Shown here one piece after another: positions 35,511 to 43,620 of a stretch of DNA of 64,000 nucleotides. Location of the stretch: NCBI RefSeq assembly GCF_001190945.1, contig NZ_CP011112.1, positions 1,364,001 through 1,428,000 of the forward strand, in the 5' to 3' direction. Below the pieces are notes generated by a model. That model made no database searches. It saw only the letters and a list, made by a program, of their open reading frames with translations, and had not been told where the DNA came from. The translations under genes were made by a program, and so were the position numbers. Within the stretch, counting starts at the first letter, position 1, and each line of letters starts with the position of its first letter. This DNA is from Luteipulveratus mongoliensis. Lineage in GTDB: Bacteria > Actinomycetota > Actinomycetes > Actinomycetales > Dermatophilaceae.

Positions 35511-36755
35511 TCAGGGGCGGGGGATCCAGACGAGGGCGTCGCCGACAGCGCGCTCACCACTGCCGGCCGGATGGTTCAGCGGACCGTCCTGCGTGGCCAT
35601 GGTGGCGGACCCGCCGCCGTCGAGGTTCATCGAGTCCACCAGACCAAGGCTGTGGGCGACCGCCGCGGTCTCGTCGGTCGTGGTACCGACCGAGGTGGTC
35701 TGCCGTCCGTCGAGGACCGCGAGAACCGTCTTGCCGTCATCGGTCTTGCCGGCGATAGTGCGGGGGTTGCGGCCGAAGAGGGGTCCGCTGCCGCTGGGGA
35801 CCACGATCTTGCCACCGGCTGTGAGCTGGAAGCGGCCGTTCACCCCGGATACGTTGCCGGACAAGGGAACTCGCTCCCCGCGCTCGTCTCGCAGGTCCTG
35901 CGTGACAGAGACACAGCCGTGGGACACGACATCTTTCAGCTCCTTGGCGTCGGAACCGGTCGCCTGCAGGCTCGACTGACCCTTCGCGAGCGCGGTGCCG
36001 CGAGTCGATGCCGTCCGTACGACGCAGCCACGGGAGTCGAGCACGACCTCGACTCCCGCACCCTTGGGCGTGGAGGAACCGAACCTGTTGCTGATCCGGA
36101 CCAGGTCGCCGTCGGTCGTGCAGTGCGTCTGGTCCGGCAGCGTGCTGCACGCATCAGGCACAACGGGCGGGTGGTCGACCGCGGTTAGTGCGAGCCTTCG
36201 GTGCGAGTCGCGATGTGTCACGGTGGCGCTCCATCGCAGATGCCCGATCAGCATCCGACCAGATGCGGAGTCGTAGACCAGGTCGGACTCCGTCGGATCG
36301 GTTGTCGGCTCGCTGTGCAGCACACCGCCGTATATCCCGAGGCCCACTGGGTCACCGGGGTAGTCCTTGCTCGCGGAGAACGTGTAGAACGACGCGTTGA
36401 CCCCGATGAGCGCCTTCGCCCGGCGAACGAGCTCGGTGGGCTTCTCGGTCCGCGCAATATCCGGGCCGTACGTCGAGAGCAGTCGCCCGCGGGCGCGCTT
36501 CGGGTCGATGGTGAGCACCTTCACGACCCAAGGCCCGCGCGGCGTCGTGTTGATCTCATCGGGGTCTGCCGGCGTGTCCCCACGCACGATCGAGGTGACG
36601 GTGACACCGGGCGCCAACGTGGACGTCGTACGCGTCTCAGGCAGGTCCGCGTCGCCGATCGGCAAGTGATCGGTCCCCGCCCGCGCAGGGGCGACGACGG
36701 TGATGGCGGCGATGGTCGAGAGAGCGGCAGCTGCGAGCGCGCGGAACCTGGTCAT
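35511..36755 (-). CDS. Secreted phosphodiester-glycosidase (NAGPA) domain protein
   Basis: From ATG 36755 the 414-aa product begins with a signal peptide (MTRFRALAAAALSTIAAITV, cut after ARA). The NAGPA domain shows ALIGVNASFYTF, PVGLGIYGGVLHSEP, and near the end SMNLDGGGSATM, the metal/active-site motif of phosphodiester alpha-N-acetylglucosaminidases. Bacterial homologues cut exopolysaccharide or wall-teichoic phosphodiesters outside the cell. An upstream start at 36785 would only add ten residues before the signal. It is divergent from the ceramidase gene. Confidence 0.85.
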   Translation of the reverse strand: MTRFRALAAAALSTIAAITVVAPARAGTDHLPIGDADLPETRTTSTLAPGVTVTSIVRGDTPADPDEINTTPRGPWVVKVLTIDPKRARGRLLSTYGPDIARTEKPTELVRRAKALIGVNASFYTFSASKDYPGDPVGLGIYGGVLHSEPTTDPTESDLVYDSASGRMLIGHLRWSATVTHRDSHRRLALTAVDHPPVVPDACSTLPDQTHCTTDGDLVRISNRFGSSTPKGAGVEVVLDSRGCVVRTASTRGTALAKGQSSLQATGSDAKELKDVVSHGCVSVTQDLRDERGERVPLSGNVSGVNGRFQLTAGGKIVVPSGSGPLFGRNPRTIAGKTDDGKTVLAVLDGRQTTSVGTTTDETAAVAHSLGLVDSMNLDGGGSATMATQDGPLNHPAGSGERAVGDALVWIPRP

Positions 36756-36846
36756 CCCGCCGACCCTGACGGCCGGGGGTTCCACTCGAGAGAAGCCGAC
36801 GTGAAGCCTCAGCGAACATCCAGATGCGACGGTGCACTATCGGTCG

Positions 36847-36866
36847 TACGACCCGGACATTTGACC
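36847..36866 (+). promoter_or_regulatory. Shared upstream motif TACGAC-N8-TTGACC, copy 1 (ceramidase)
   Basis: TACGAC (36847) and TTGACC (36861) start exactly 14 bases apart, with GGAC in between. The same arrangement precedes the two SGNH hydrolase genes (38949, 42271). Here TTGACC ends 15 bases before the ATG and TAGGCT (36870-36875) lies 6 bases from it, so a leaderless transcript is possible. Confidence 0.6.
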
Positions 36867-36881
36867 AAGTAGGCTCGCGGG

Positions 36882-38834
36882 ATGGACGGTCTTCTTGTCG
36901 GTCGCGGTATCTCGGATGTCACTGGCGAAGCTGCCGAGTGTGAGCTGCTCGGATACGGCAAGTCGTGGCAGCGCTCAGCGGGGATCCACACTCGACTGCG
37001 TGCGCGGGCCTTCGTGTTCGCGCAGGGGGCCGAACGGGTGCTGCTGGTCGTCTGCGACCTTCCGCTGATGTTCGCCAGCGTGCATCAGGCCGTGCTCGCT
37101 CGGCTCGCGGCGGAGTACGGGGATCAGTACACCGAGCGGAACGTGATGCTCACGGTCACGCACACCCACTGCGGTCCCGGCGGGTACGCGCACCACGGGT
37201 TGTACAACCTGTCCAACGGCTTTCACCCGCAGACGTTCGGCGCCATCGTCGACGGCATCGTCGAAGCCGTCCAACGTGCGCACGCCGATGTCGCACCTGC
37301 CGACCTGACTCTCGCGCGCGGCGAGCTGCACGACGCCAGCATCAACCGCTCGCGCGTCGCCTTCGACCGCAATCCATCTTCAGATCGGGCGTTCTTCCCC
37401 GCATCGGCGATCGACCCGCAGACGACGCTGCTGCGTATCGAACGCAACGGCACGTTGGTTGGCGCCATCAACTGGTTCGCCACGCACGGCACCAGCATGA
37501 CCAATCAGAACCTGCTGATCAGCTCGGACAACAAGGGCTATGCGGCACTGCACTGGGAGCGTCACGTCGAGGGCGTGGACTATCTCGCCGAAGAGCCGCC
37601 GGAGTTCGTGTCAGCGTTCGCGCAGACCAACAGCGGAGACATGTCCCCGAACCTGAACCAGCGTCCCGGCAGCGGACCCACGGAGGACGAGTTCGACAAC
37701 ACCCGGATCATCGGCACCCGCCAGTACGAGGCGGCCGCCACGCTGCGCACCGAGCCCGGCACCCCGGTCACCGGTGGCCTGGCGAGCGCGCTGACCTACG
37801 TCGACCTGTCCGATGTGGACGTCGCACCGGAGTTCACCGGCGACGGCCGCAGGCACCGGACCTCTGGTCCGATCGCCGGCGCGGCGGCCCTGGCAGGGAC
37901 GGACGAGGGCAAGGGCTTCGCCGGCTTCCGTCAGGAGCGCAACCCGGTGCTGGACGCCGTCTCCGCTCAGGTGCTGTACCGCGTGTCGCCGCGACTGCAG
38001 GACTCTCAAGCGCCCAAGGCGATGGCCGTCCCCGGACGACTGATCAACCGGCTGCGTCCGCTGATGGGGACTCGGTATCCGGTGCAGCTGCTACGGATTG
38101 GGCCGCTGGTGCTGATCGGCATCTCGGGTGAGGTCACCATCGTCGCCGGCCTACGCCTCAGGCGGACGGTGGCCGAGATCCTCGGCGTCGACCTTCCGTA
38201 CGTCCTGGTCGCCGGTTACAGCAACGGCTACTTCCACTACGTGACGACACCCGAGGAGTACGACGCGCAGCGTTACGAGGGCGGCAGCACGATGTTCGGC
38301 CGCTGGCAGCTGCCCGCGCTGCAGCAGACCGTCGCGGGCCTCGCCAGAGCGCTGCGCGACGGTCGTTCGGTTGAGCGCGGCACGCCGGAGCCGGATCTGT
38401 CACGACGACAGAAGCCTGCCAAGGCGCGCACGTCACCGGACTCCGCTCCCAGTGGCAGACGGACGGGCGATGTGCTCGAGCAACCAGCAGAGAGCTACCG
38501 CGCAGGCAGTCAGGCGCGTGCCGTGTTCGCCGGGGCCTACCCGAACAACGACCTACGCCGGGGTGGCACGTATCTCGAGGTGCAACGCGAGGTCAGCAGT
38601 GCTCCCGAGCGCTGGGAGACCGTGGCCGTCGACAGCGACTGGTCGACCACCTTCCGCTGGTCCGAGGACAAGCACTCCGGGCAGACGATCGCAATCACCT
38701 GGGACATCCCTGAGGGCACGGCACCGGGTCGCTATCGCATTCGATACCTCGGCGATGCTCGAGGAGCCGACGGCCGAGTCAGCTCGTTCGTCGGCGTATC
38801 GACCGCATTCGACGTCGATCACCCCGAAGGGTGA
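36882..38834 (+). CDS. Neutral/alkaline non-lysosomal ceramidase homologue
   Basis: The 650-aa protein starts with LLVGRGISDVTGEAAECELLGY, typical of the ceramidase N-terminal domain, then MLTVTHTHCGPGGYAHH with the zinc His residues, the nucleophile-Ser region INRSRVAF, and NWFATHGTSMTNQNLLISSDN. A C-terminal beta-sandwich (FAGAYPNNDLRRGGTYLEVQ) completes the two-domain architecture. It would split ceramides to fatty acid and sphingoid base. Unlike most family members it shows no signal peptide; an in-frame stop lies 12 bases upstream of the ATG, so no longer start exists. Confidence 0.9.
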   Translation: MDGLLVGRGISDVTGEAAECELLGYGKSWQRSAGIHTRLRARAFVFAQGAERVLLVVCDLPLMFASVHQAVLARLAAEYGDQYTERNVMLTVTHTHCGPGGYAHHGLYNLSNGFHPQTFGAIVDGIVEAVQRAHADVAPADLTLARGELHDASINRSRVAFDRNPSSDRAFFPASAIDPQTTLLRIERNGTLVGAINWFATHGTSMTNQNLLISSDNKGYAALHWERHVEGVDYLAEEPPEFVSAFAQTNSGDMSPNLNQRPGSGPTEDEFDNTRIIGTRQYEAAATLRTEPGTPVTGGLASALTYVDLSDVDVAPEFTGDGRRHRTSGPIAGAAALAGTDEGKGFAGFRQERNPVLDAVSAQVLYRVSPRLQDSQAPKAMAVPGRLINRLRPLMGTRYPVQLLRIGPLVLIGISGEVTIVAGLRLRRTVAEILGVDLPYVLVAGYSNGYFHYVTTPEEYDAQRYEGGSTMFGRWQLPALQQTVAGLARALRDGRSVERGTPEPDLSRRQKPAKARTSPDSAPSGRRTGDVLEQPAESYRAGSQARAVFAGAYPNNDLRRGGTYLEVQREVSSAPERWETVAVDSDWSTTFRWSEDKHSGQTIAITWDIPEGTAPGRYRIRYLGDARGADGRVSSFVGVSTAFDVDHPEG

Positions 38835-38948
38835 GCGACTCCGAGTGCCGCTGATCCACAAAAGGATTCGACGAGAGAGCCTCAGCCATCAGATCAGGTC
38901 TCGATGCTCGGGCGTCCGGGCGGCGGATCGCCCCACACAACTAGGTCG

Positions 38949-38968
38949 TACGACTGGGACTCTTGACC
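38949..38968 (+). promoter_or_regulatory. Shared upstream motif TACGAC-N8-TTGACC, copy 2 (SGNH-1)
   Basis: TACGAC at 38949 and TTGACC at 38963 again start 14 bases apart, with GGGAC between. It sits 69 bases upstream of the SGNH-1 start in a 202-base non-coding region that holds nothing else I recognise. Confidence 0.6.
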
Positions 38969-39036
38969 TATTCGTTCATCGTGCGCCAAGGTCTGTGACG
39001 TCAGTCACACCGGAGCATTGAGCGATCGGAGACACG

Positions 39037-39981
39037 ATGTCCAGACGTTCCATGGGTAGCGCCTTTGCCGCCCTGACCCTCGCAGTTGCAAGTGCGGCCG
39101 CCGGTATGACCTCCGCGAGCGCGACGCCGGACCCGGGGCCTGGGAGCCGTCCGACGGCCACGACCTCGTTCACCAAGTACGTCGCGCTGGGCGACTCGTA
39201 CTCGGCCGGCCCCTTGATCCCGACGAACAGCACGTGGTGCTTCCGCTCGACCAACAACTACCCGGCGTGGTTGGCGACGGACCTGGGCCTGTACTACAAG
39301 GCCGGTGCGTTCAACGATGTGAGCTGCTCGTCAGCGGACACCACCAATCTCACGCAGTCTCAACCGATTCCGACGCCTGATGCGCCTCAGGGCACCGCGG
39401 CCCCTCAGGCCAACGCCTTGAAGTCGGACACCGACCTCGTCACCTTGGGGATGGGCGGCAACGACTACTCCGTGTTCGGCTCGCTCGTCGGCACCTGCCC
39501 CGGTCTGCGGGACAGTGACCCCACGGGTGCTCCTTGCCAGGCGCACTTCACCGTCAACGGCGTCGACACGTTGAAGGCTTCGCTGGTCAAGACGGAGAAG
39601 AATCTCGAGGGCAACATCGACACCATCCACAAGCGCTCTCCCAAAGCGACGGTCGTCCTGGTCGGCTACCCGCGGCTGGTCCCGCCAAGCGGATACTGCC
39701 CGGATCAGGTGCCGTTCGCCGAAGGTGACTACGCCTGGGCAGACAGCATCAATCGGGCCTTGAACACGGCGGTCTCCACGGCGGCCAAGAACAAGGGCGC
39801 GCTCTTCGTCGACACCTACGGTCCTGCCCTGGGGCATGACGCGTGCGCCGGGAGCGCGGCCTGGGTCAACGGGCAGTACTCCAACGTGCTCAAGGCCGCG
39901 GCGTACCACCCGCTCGCGGCCGGCATGCGCGCGGAGAGCAAGCTGATCTACGCGGCTCTCACCGGTATCAAGACGGGGTGA
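39037..39981 (+). CDS. Secreted SGNH-family hydrolase 1
   Basis: The 314-aa esterase/lipase has a signal peptide (SMGSAFAALTLAVASAAAGM, cut after SASA), block I with the nucleophile in YVALGDSYSAGPL, the GGND block (LGMGGNDYSVFG), and the Asp/His end in HDACAG...YHPLAAG. It has paired Cys (WCFRS, VSCSS, GTCPG, APCQA, GYCPD, DACAG) for disulfides, as in Streptomyces SGNH lipases. It is clearly paralogous to the protein at 42358-43488. It should hydrolyse lipid esters outside the cell. Confidence 0.92.
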   Translation: MSRRSMGSAFAALTLAVASAAAGMTSASATPDPGPGSRPTATTSFTKYVALGDSYSAGPLIPTNSTWCFRSTNNYPAWLATDLGLYYKAGAFNDVSCSSADTTNLTQSQPIPTPDAPQGTAAPQANALKSDTDLVTLGMGGNDYSVFGSLVGTCPGLRDSDPTGAPCQAHFTVNGVDTLKASLVKTEKNLEGNIDTIHKRSPKATVVLVGYPRLVPPSGYCPDQVPFAEGDYAWADSINRALNTAVSTAAKNKGALFVDTYGPALGHDACAGSAAWVNGQYSNVLKAAAYHPLAAGMRAESKLIYAALTGIKTG

Positions 39982-40009
39982 TACCGCACTGCGCCTGACC
40001 TGCCCCGCT

Positions 40010-40043
40010 CCTGCACAAATTGACCGGAGTCAATTTGTGCAGG
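40010..40043. terminator. Bidirectional hairpin between SGNH-1 and the L31 gene
   Basis: A 15-bp perfect stem (CCTGCACAAATTGAC 40010-40024, complement 40029-40043) with loop CGGA lies between two convergent genes, 6 bases from the L31 stop. Its AT content is high for this genome. Confidence 0.85.
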
Positions 40044-40049
40044 AGGTCG

Positions 40050-40307
40050 TCAGGCCTTCTGGTCGCCGCGCTGATAGCGCCGGTTGAAGCGCTCGACGCG
40101 TCCGGCGGTGTCCATGACGCGCGTCTGGCCCGTGTAGAACGGGTGACTCGCGCTCGAGACATCGACCGTGATCAGCGGGTAGGTGTTGCCGTCCTCCCAC
40201 TCGATCGTGTTCGCACTCGTCGCGGTCGACCGCGTCAGGAAGGCGAAGTCCGCGCTCGGGTCGCGGAAGACGACGGGGTGGTAGTTGGGGTGGAGATTCT
40301 TCTGCAT
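40050..40307 (-). CDS. rpmE2: 50S ribosomal protein L31 type B, zinc-free paralogue
   Basis: The 85-aa protein begins [19 protein letters not shown] and contains [21 protein letters not shown], the L31 type B pattern. It lacks the CxxC zinc ligands of ordinary L31, the C-minus form made under zinc shortage. It is last in a three-gene minus-strand operon, two bases after the S14 stop, controlled by the Zur box at 40822. Confidence 0.95.
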   Translation of the reverse strand: MQKNLHPNYHPVVFRDPSADFAFLTRSTATSANTIEWEDGNTYPLITVDVSSASHPFYTGQTRVMDTAGRVERFNRRYQRGDQKA

Positions 40308-40309
40308 GC

Positions 40310-40615
40310 TCACCAGCTCGATTTCGTGATTCCAGGGAGCTCGCCGGCGTGCGCCATCTCGCGAAGGCGGATACGGGAGAGCCCGAACTTGCGGTAGACC
40401 GACCGAGGTCGGCCGTCGACGACGTCGCGGTTGCGCAGCCGGGTCGGGCTCGCATCGCGAGGCAGCCGCTGCAGTGCGACCTGCGCCGCTTCGCGGTCGG
40501 CGTCGCTGGACTGCGGAGACGCGATGGCGCGCTTGAGGGAGAGCCGCTGCTCGGCGTACCGAGCGACGACGTCTCGACGCTGCTGATCGCGAACGACCTT
40601 GCTGCGCTTGGCCAT
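40310..40615 (-). CDS. rpsN: 30S ribosomal protein S14, zinc-free form
   Basis: The 101-aa S14 starts [20 protein letters not shown] and ends with [20 protein letters not shown], the conserved S14 core, without the four zinc-binding Cys of the 61-aa form. It is the long C-minus paralogue. Its ATG follows the L33 stop without a gap (TGA then ATG). Confidence 0.95.
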   Translation of the reverse strand: MAKRSKVVRDQQRRDVVARYAEQRLSLKRAIASPQSSDADREAAQVALQRLPRDASPTRLRNRDVVDGRPRSVYRKFGLSRIRLREMAHAGELPGITKSSW

Positions 40616-40783
40616 TCAGCGTTCCTCGCGGAACTCGACGTGCTGTCGTACGACGGGGTCGAACTTGCGCAGCGTCAGCCGGTCGGGGTCGTTCCTGCGG
40701 TTCTTCTTGGTGATGTACGTGTACCCGGTGCCCGCCGTGGAGCGGAGCTTGATCTTCGGGCGTACGTCGACGGACCTGGCCAT
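40616..40783 (-). CDS. rpmG: 50S ribosomal protein L33, zinc-free form
   Basis: This 55-aa protein ([20 protein letters not shown], then [20 protein letters not shown]) is L33; the positions of CxxC pairs are filled by other residues, so no zinc is needed. It is first in the operon L33-S14-L31B, with an AAGGAGG-like site (CAAGGAGGTCTCCG on the minus strand) upstream. An L28 gene, often present in this operon, is absent here. Confidence 0.93.
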   Translation of the reverse strand: MARSVDVRPKIKLRSTAGTGYTYITKKNRRNDPDRLTLRKFDPVVRQHVEFREER

Positions 40784-40821
40784 CGGAGACCTCCTTGTGT
40801 CGTTCTGGACTGTGCAACCAT

Positions 40822-40838
40822 ATGAGAACGGTTTTCAT
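40822..40838. promoter_or_regulatory. Zur box between L33 and L32
   Basis: ATGAGAACGGTTTTCAT is a near-perfect 17-bp palindrome (one mismatch) of the actinobacterial Zur type (consensus like TGAAAAYGNTTTTCA). It lies between divergent L33 (start 40783) and L32 (start 40857) and can repress both while zinc is sufficient. Confidence 0.88.
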
Positions 40839-40856
40839 TCCACGAAAGGGTGACCC

Positions 40857-41033
40857 ATGGCCGTCCCCAAGCGCAAGACCTCTCGCAGCAACACCCGCAG
40901 CCGCCGGGCCAACTGGAAGGCGACGCCCACTGGCCTCGTCCCGATCGCGTACGACGGCGAGGTGCGCAGGGTGCCGCGTCGCTTCGTGCGAGCCATCGAG
41001 CGAGGCTTCATGGAGCCGCCGGAGCAGCTCTAG
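40857..41033 (+). CDS. rpmF: 50S ribosomal protein L32, zinc-free form
   Basis: This 58-aa protein begins [20 protein letters not shown], the L32 signature, and has no Cys at all, so the usual zinc ribbon is missing. It is the divergent partner of the L33 operon under the same Zur box. With L31B, S14 and L33 it forms the set of ribosomal proteins that release zinc from ribosomes under limitation. Confidence 0.94.
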   Translation: MAVPKRKTSRSNTRSRRANWKATPTGLVPIAYDGEVRRVPRRFVRAIERGFMEPPEQL

Positions 41034-41084
41034 ACCTTCTCGCCGCGAGCCTGGACGCGCGCCACCGTCACTCCTGTACGGTAA

Positions 41085-41099
41085 TGAGAATTGTTCTCA
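41085..41099. promoter_or_regulatory. Zur box upstream of the CobW-like gene
   Basis: TGAGAATTGTTCTCA is a perfect inverted repeat (TGAGAA, three bases, TTCTCA) 21 bases upstream of the CobW-like start. It matches the box at 40822 in sequence type, so both promoters are probably controlled by Zur. Confidence 0.85.
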
Positions 41100-41120
41100 G
41101 TTTAGGCATGGAGGTGTCAG

Positions 41121-42218
41121 ATGGACAGCCGGGTGCCGGTCGTCGTACTCACGGGGCTCGATCGGCTCGATCTGGACAGCGCGGCGCTCGCGATCCAGTG
41201 CGATCTGCCGGGTTCGGTGCTGCTGCGGGTCGAGATCGATGAGGAGGCCGGGGCCGTACGCAGGGTGGCCAGCGACCTGACCGGGGTCATCGAGGATGAG
41301 GCCACCCCGCTCGAGCACCCGTGCCTGTCCTGCGCGATGCGCGAGGTGATCCTGCCGGCCATGATCGCGCTCGCTGAGGCGGGGCGGTGGTCGGCGATCG
41401 TGGTCGAGCTGCCCGTCGCGGCCGAGCCGCTGCCGCTGGTCGTCGGCATCACCGGGCTCCTGCGGGACGAGGGTGCCGCAGTGCCGCTTCGCCTGGCCAA
41501 CGTCATCGCGGTGATTGGCTCTGACGTGGACGAATCGGTGTTCGGCCAGGCCGACCTGACTGATGTAGGGCTGGGTCTGTCCGAGGACGACCAGCGTTCG
41601 TACGCCGAGGTTTTCGTCGCCCAGGTCGAGCTGGCCGACACGATCGTGGTCGTCGGTAGTCGACCGACTCAGCTCGACCTCGACCTCCTGCATCATCTGC
41701 ATCGCGAGGGTGCAGGAGTTGTGCTCGGCACCGGCCGGCTCGAAGGTCGAGAGCTGGTTCGTGCCGAGCATCATGCCGATGCGTCCCGCGCCTTCGTCGA
41801 CCCACGGCGACGCCGTCGCCCGGCGCACGCTGTGGACGACGCCACGATGGTCACCGTCGAGCTGGCGAGCTGGAAGCCGTTCCATCCGCAGCGGCTGCTT
41901 GACCGGCTGCGCGATCTGGCAGAGGGCGAGATGCGTGGACGGGGCGCCATGTGGCTTCCGGGTCGACCTGACGCGGCCATTGCCTGGGAGGCGATCGGTG
42001 GTCGCCTCAGCCTTGGGGGCGTGGGCGACTGGGACGGCGCGCAGCGAGCCAGTCGGTGGGTCGTGACCTGCTGTCCGGAGATCGCCGACCGAGTGACCCG
42101 TGCCTTCCGGACTGCCCTGCTGACTGATCAGGAGATGCTCACAGCGCGTACGTCGTGGGCGGGTCGTCCTGACGGTTTCGAGCAGTGGTTGGGGGACGCC
42201 TCGTCGTCGGCCGCGTAG
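41121..42218 (+). CDS. CobW/ZNG1-type zinc metallochaperone-like protein with degenerate P-loop
   Basis: The 365-aa product has the COG0523 metal motif as HPCLSCAMREVI (a CxxC form), and a CobW C-terminal domain around ATMVTVELASWKPFHPQR to GRGAMWLPGRPD. The N-terminus VVVLTGLDRLDLDSAALAIQ occupies the place of Walker A but lacks the GxxGxGKS/T sequence, so GTP binding is doubtful. Zur-controlled COG0523 proteins insert zinc in client enzymes under shortage; this member may have lost GTPase activity. Placement after its own Zur box supports a zinc role. Confidence 0.82.
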   Translation: MDSRVPVVVLTGLDRLDLDSAALAIQCDLPGSVLLRVEIDEEAGAVRRVASDLTGVIEDEATPLEHPCLSCAMREVILPAMIALAEAGRWSAIVVELPVAAEPLPLVVGITGLLRDEGAAVPLRLANVIAVIGSDVDESVFGQADLTDVGLGLSEDDQRSYAEVFVAQVELADTIVVVGSRPTQLDLDLLHHLHREGAGVVLGTGRLEGRELVRAEHHADASRAFVDPRRRRRPAHAVDDATMVTVELASWKPFHPQRLLDRLRDLAEGEMRGRGAMWLPGRPDAAIAWEAIGGRLSLGGVGDWDGAQRASRWVVTCCPEIADRVTRAFRTALLTDQEMLTARTSWAGRPDGFEQWLGDASSSAA

Positions 42219-42270
42219 GTCTTCGAGGCGTTTGCGGGCGCTTGGCGGAGAGGCGGGATTGGCCAAACTT

Positions 42271-42290
42271 TACGACTCGGACACTTGACC
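42271..42290 (+). promoter_or_regulatory. Shared upstream motif TACGAC-N8-TTGACC, copy 3 (SGNH-2)
   Basis: TACGAC at 42271 and TTGACC at 42285 start 14 bases apart with CGGAC between. The following AAGTCGGCT closely matches AAGTAGGCT behind the ceramidase copy. It lies 68 bases upstream of the SGNH-2 start, practically the same distance as in copy 2. Confidence 0.62.
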
Positions 42291-42357
42291 AAGTCGGCTG
42301 TGCAGGGCACTCTGCGTGAGCACCATCACACCGGAGCCCTGACTCAGCGGAGGAACA

Positions 42358-43488
42358 GTGTCACGACGACTACGACGGGGGCTCGTGGGAGCCGCCGCAT
42401 TGAGCCTCGCCTGTGCGACGGTCGCCTCGCCGGCCAAGGCAGGCGCCAGCGACAGCGACTCGCAGACAAGCGCCTCGAAGACCAGCACGGCGTCGAAGGT
42501 CAGTGGGCCGCGCGTCGCGCCGCTGGCCGGGAAGACGTTCACCAAGTACGTCGCCCTCGGCGACTCCTACTCGGCCGGACCGCTGATCCCCTGGAACAGC
42601 TCCTGGTGCTTCCGCTCCAACAACAACTACCCGTCGTGGCTGGCCACCCAGCTCGGTCTGTACTACAAGTCCGGCGCGTTCACGGATGTCACGTGCTCGT
42701 CGGCTGAGACCACGCACCTCACGCAGCCGCAGCCCACACCGACGGCCGACCTGAACCTCGCCAACCAGGCGCCCCAGCTCGACGCCCTGACGCTGGACAC
42801 GGACCTGGTCACGGTCGGTCTCGGCGGCAACGACTACAGCGTCTTCGGCAACATGGTCTACGAGTGCCCGAAGTACCGCGACTCGGACCCGACTGGCTCG
42901 CCGTGCAAGGACCACTACACGGTCAACGGCGTCGACACCTTGACGGCCGCTCTCGGCAACACGGAGAAGAACCTCAAGCGTGCGGTCAAGGCGATTCGCG
43001 AGCGTTCGCCGGGCGCCACGATCGTGATGGTCGGCTATCCCCGGATCTTGCCGCCGACGGGCTACTGCCCGGACGTGGTCCCACTCGCGGATGGCGACTA
43101 CAAGTGGGGTGACAGCCTGAACCGGCGGCTCAACCTCGCCGTCTCCAACGCCGCCAAGTCGATCCCGAACGTGCAGTACGTCGACACGTACGGCCCGGGT
43201 CTGGGCCACGACGCGTGCGCGGGCGATGCAGCCTGGGTCAACGGCCAGTCGACCAATCTGCTCGCAGCTGTGTCCTACCACCCCTTCGCGGCAGGTATGA
43301 AGGCGGAGAGCAGCCTGATCTACAAGCAGCTGACCGGATCGGCCCCGAACGCAGCGTTGAAGGTGCCCGCGGCCTCCAAGCAGCGGACCTCCAGCAAGAC
43401 GGACCAGGACGCCCAGAAGTGGCTGCGTAGCCACCCGAAGGCCGTCCTGCCGACGAGTCCGAAGGCCGCCCTGCCGAAGAGCCCGTAG
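42358..43488 (+). CDS. Secreted SGNH-family hydrolase 2
   Basis: This 376-aa paralogue of SGNH-1 has a signal peptide (RRGLVGAAALSLACATVASP, cut near AKA), YVALGDSYSAGPLIPWNSSW, VGLGGNDYSVFG and the HDACAGDAAWVNGQ / SYHPFAAGM end with the catalytic Asp and His. It carries an extra C-terminal tail (from PAASKQRTSSK) ending in two LP(T/K)SP units, Lys/Ser/Pro-rich, perhaps for wall contact. A GGAGG site precedes the GTG start. Confidence 0.92.
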   Translation: MSRRLRRGLVGAAALSLACATVASPAKAGASDSDSQTSASKTSTASKVSGPRVAPLAGKTFTKYVALGDSYSAGPLIPWNSSWCFRSNNNYPSWLATQLGLYYKSGAFTDVTCSSAETTHLTQPQPTPTADLNLANQAPQLDALTLDTDLVTVGLGGNDYSVFGNMVYECPKYRDSDPTGSPCKDHYTVNGVDTLTAALGNTEKNLKRAVKAIRERSPGATIVMVGYPRILPPTGYCPDVVPLADGDYKWGDSLNRRLNLAVSNAAKSIPNVQYVDTYGPGLGHDACAGDAAWVNGQSTNLLAAVSYHPFAAGMKAESSLIYKQLTGSAPNAALKVPAASKQRTSSKTDQDAQKWLRSHPKAVLPTSPKAALPKSP

Positions 43489-43534
43489 GCCCGGATCCCA
43501 CGGCCCATCGCTGGGCGCGGGAAGAGACGTACGA

Positions 43535-43568
43535 CGAAAGCCGCAGCCCCACGGGGCTGCGGCTTTCG
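43535..43568. terminator. Hairpin terminator after SGNH-2
   Basis: CGAAAGCCGCAGCCCC (43535-43550) pairs with 43553-43568 in a long GC stem that ends in TTTCG. An almost identical hairpin stands at 44254-44285 on the other side of the phosphatase gene. Confidence 0.85.
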
Positions 43569-43620
43569 CGCGAGGTGAAGCGGCGATCACGTCACGCGCG
43601 CGCCGCCCGGCGGAGCTACG

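Noticed and set aside
40616..41033. An L28 (rpmB) gene in the Zur operon
   Set aside because: Only L33, S14, L31B and L32 are found; the space upstream of L33 is taken by the Zur box and L32.
43440..43488. LPTSP/LPKSP in the SGNH-2 tail as a sortase signal
   Set aside because: No LPxTG, no following hydrophobic helix or basic end.
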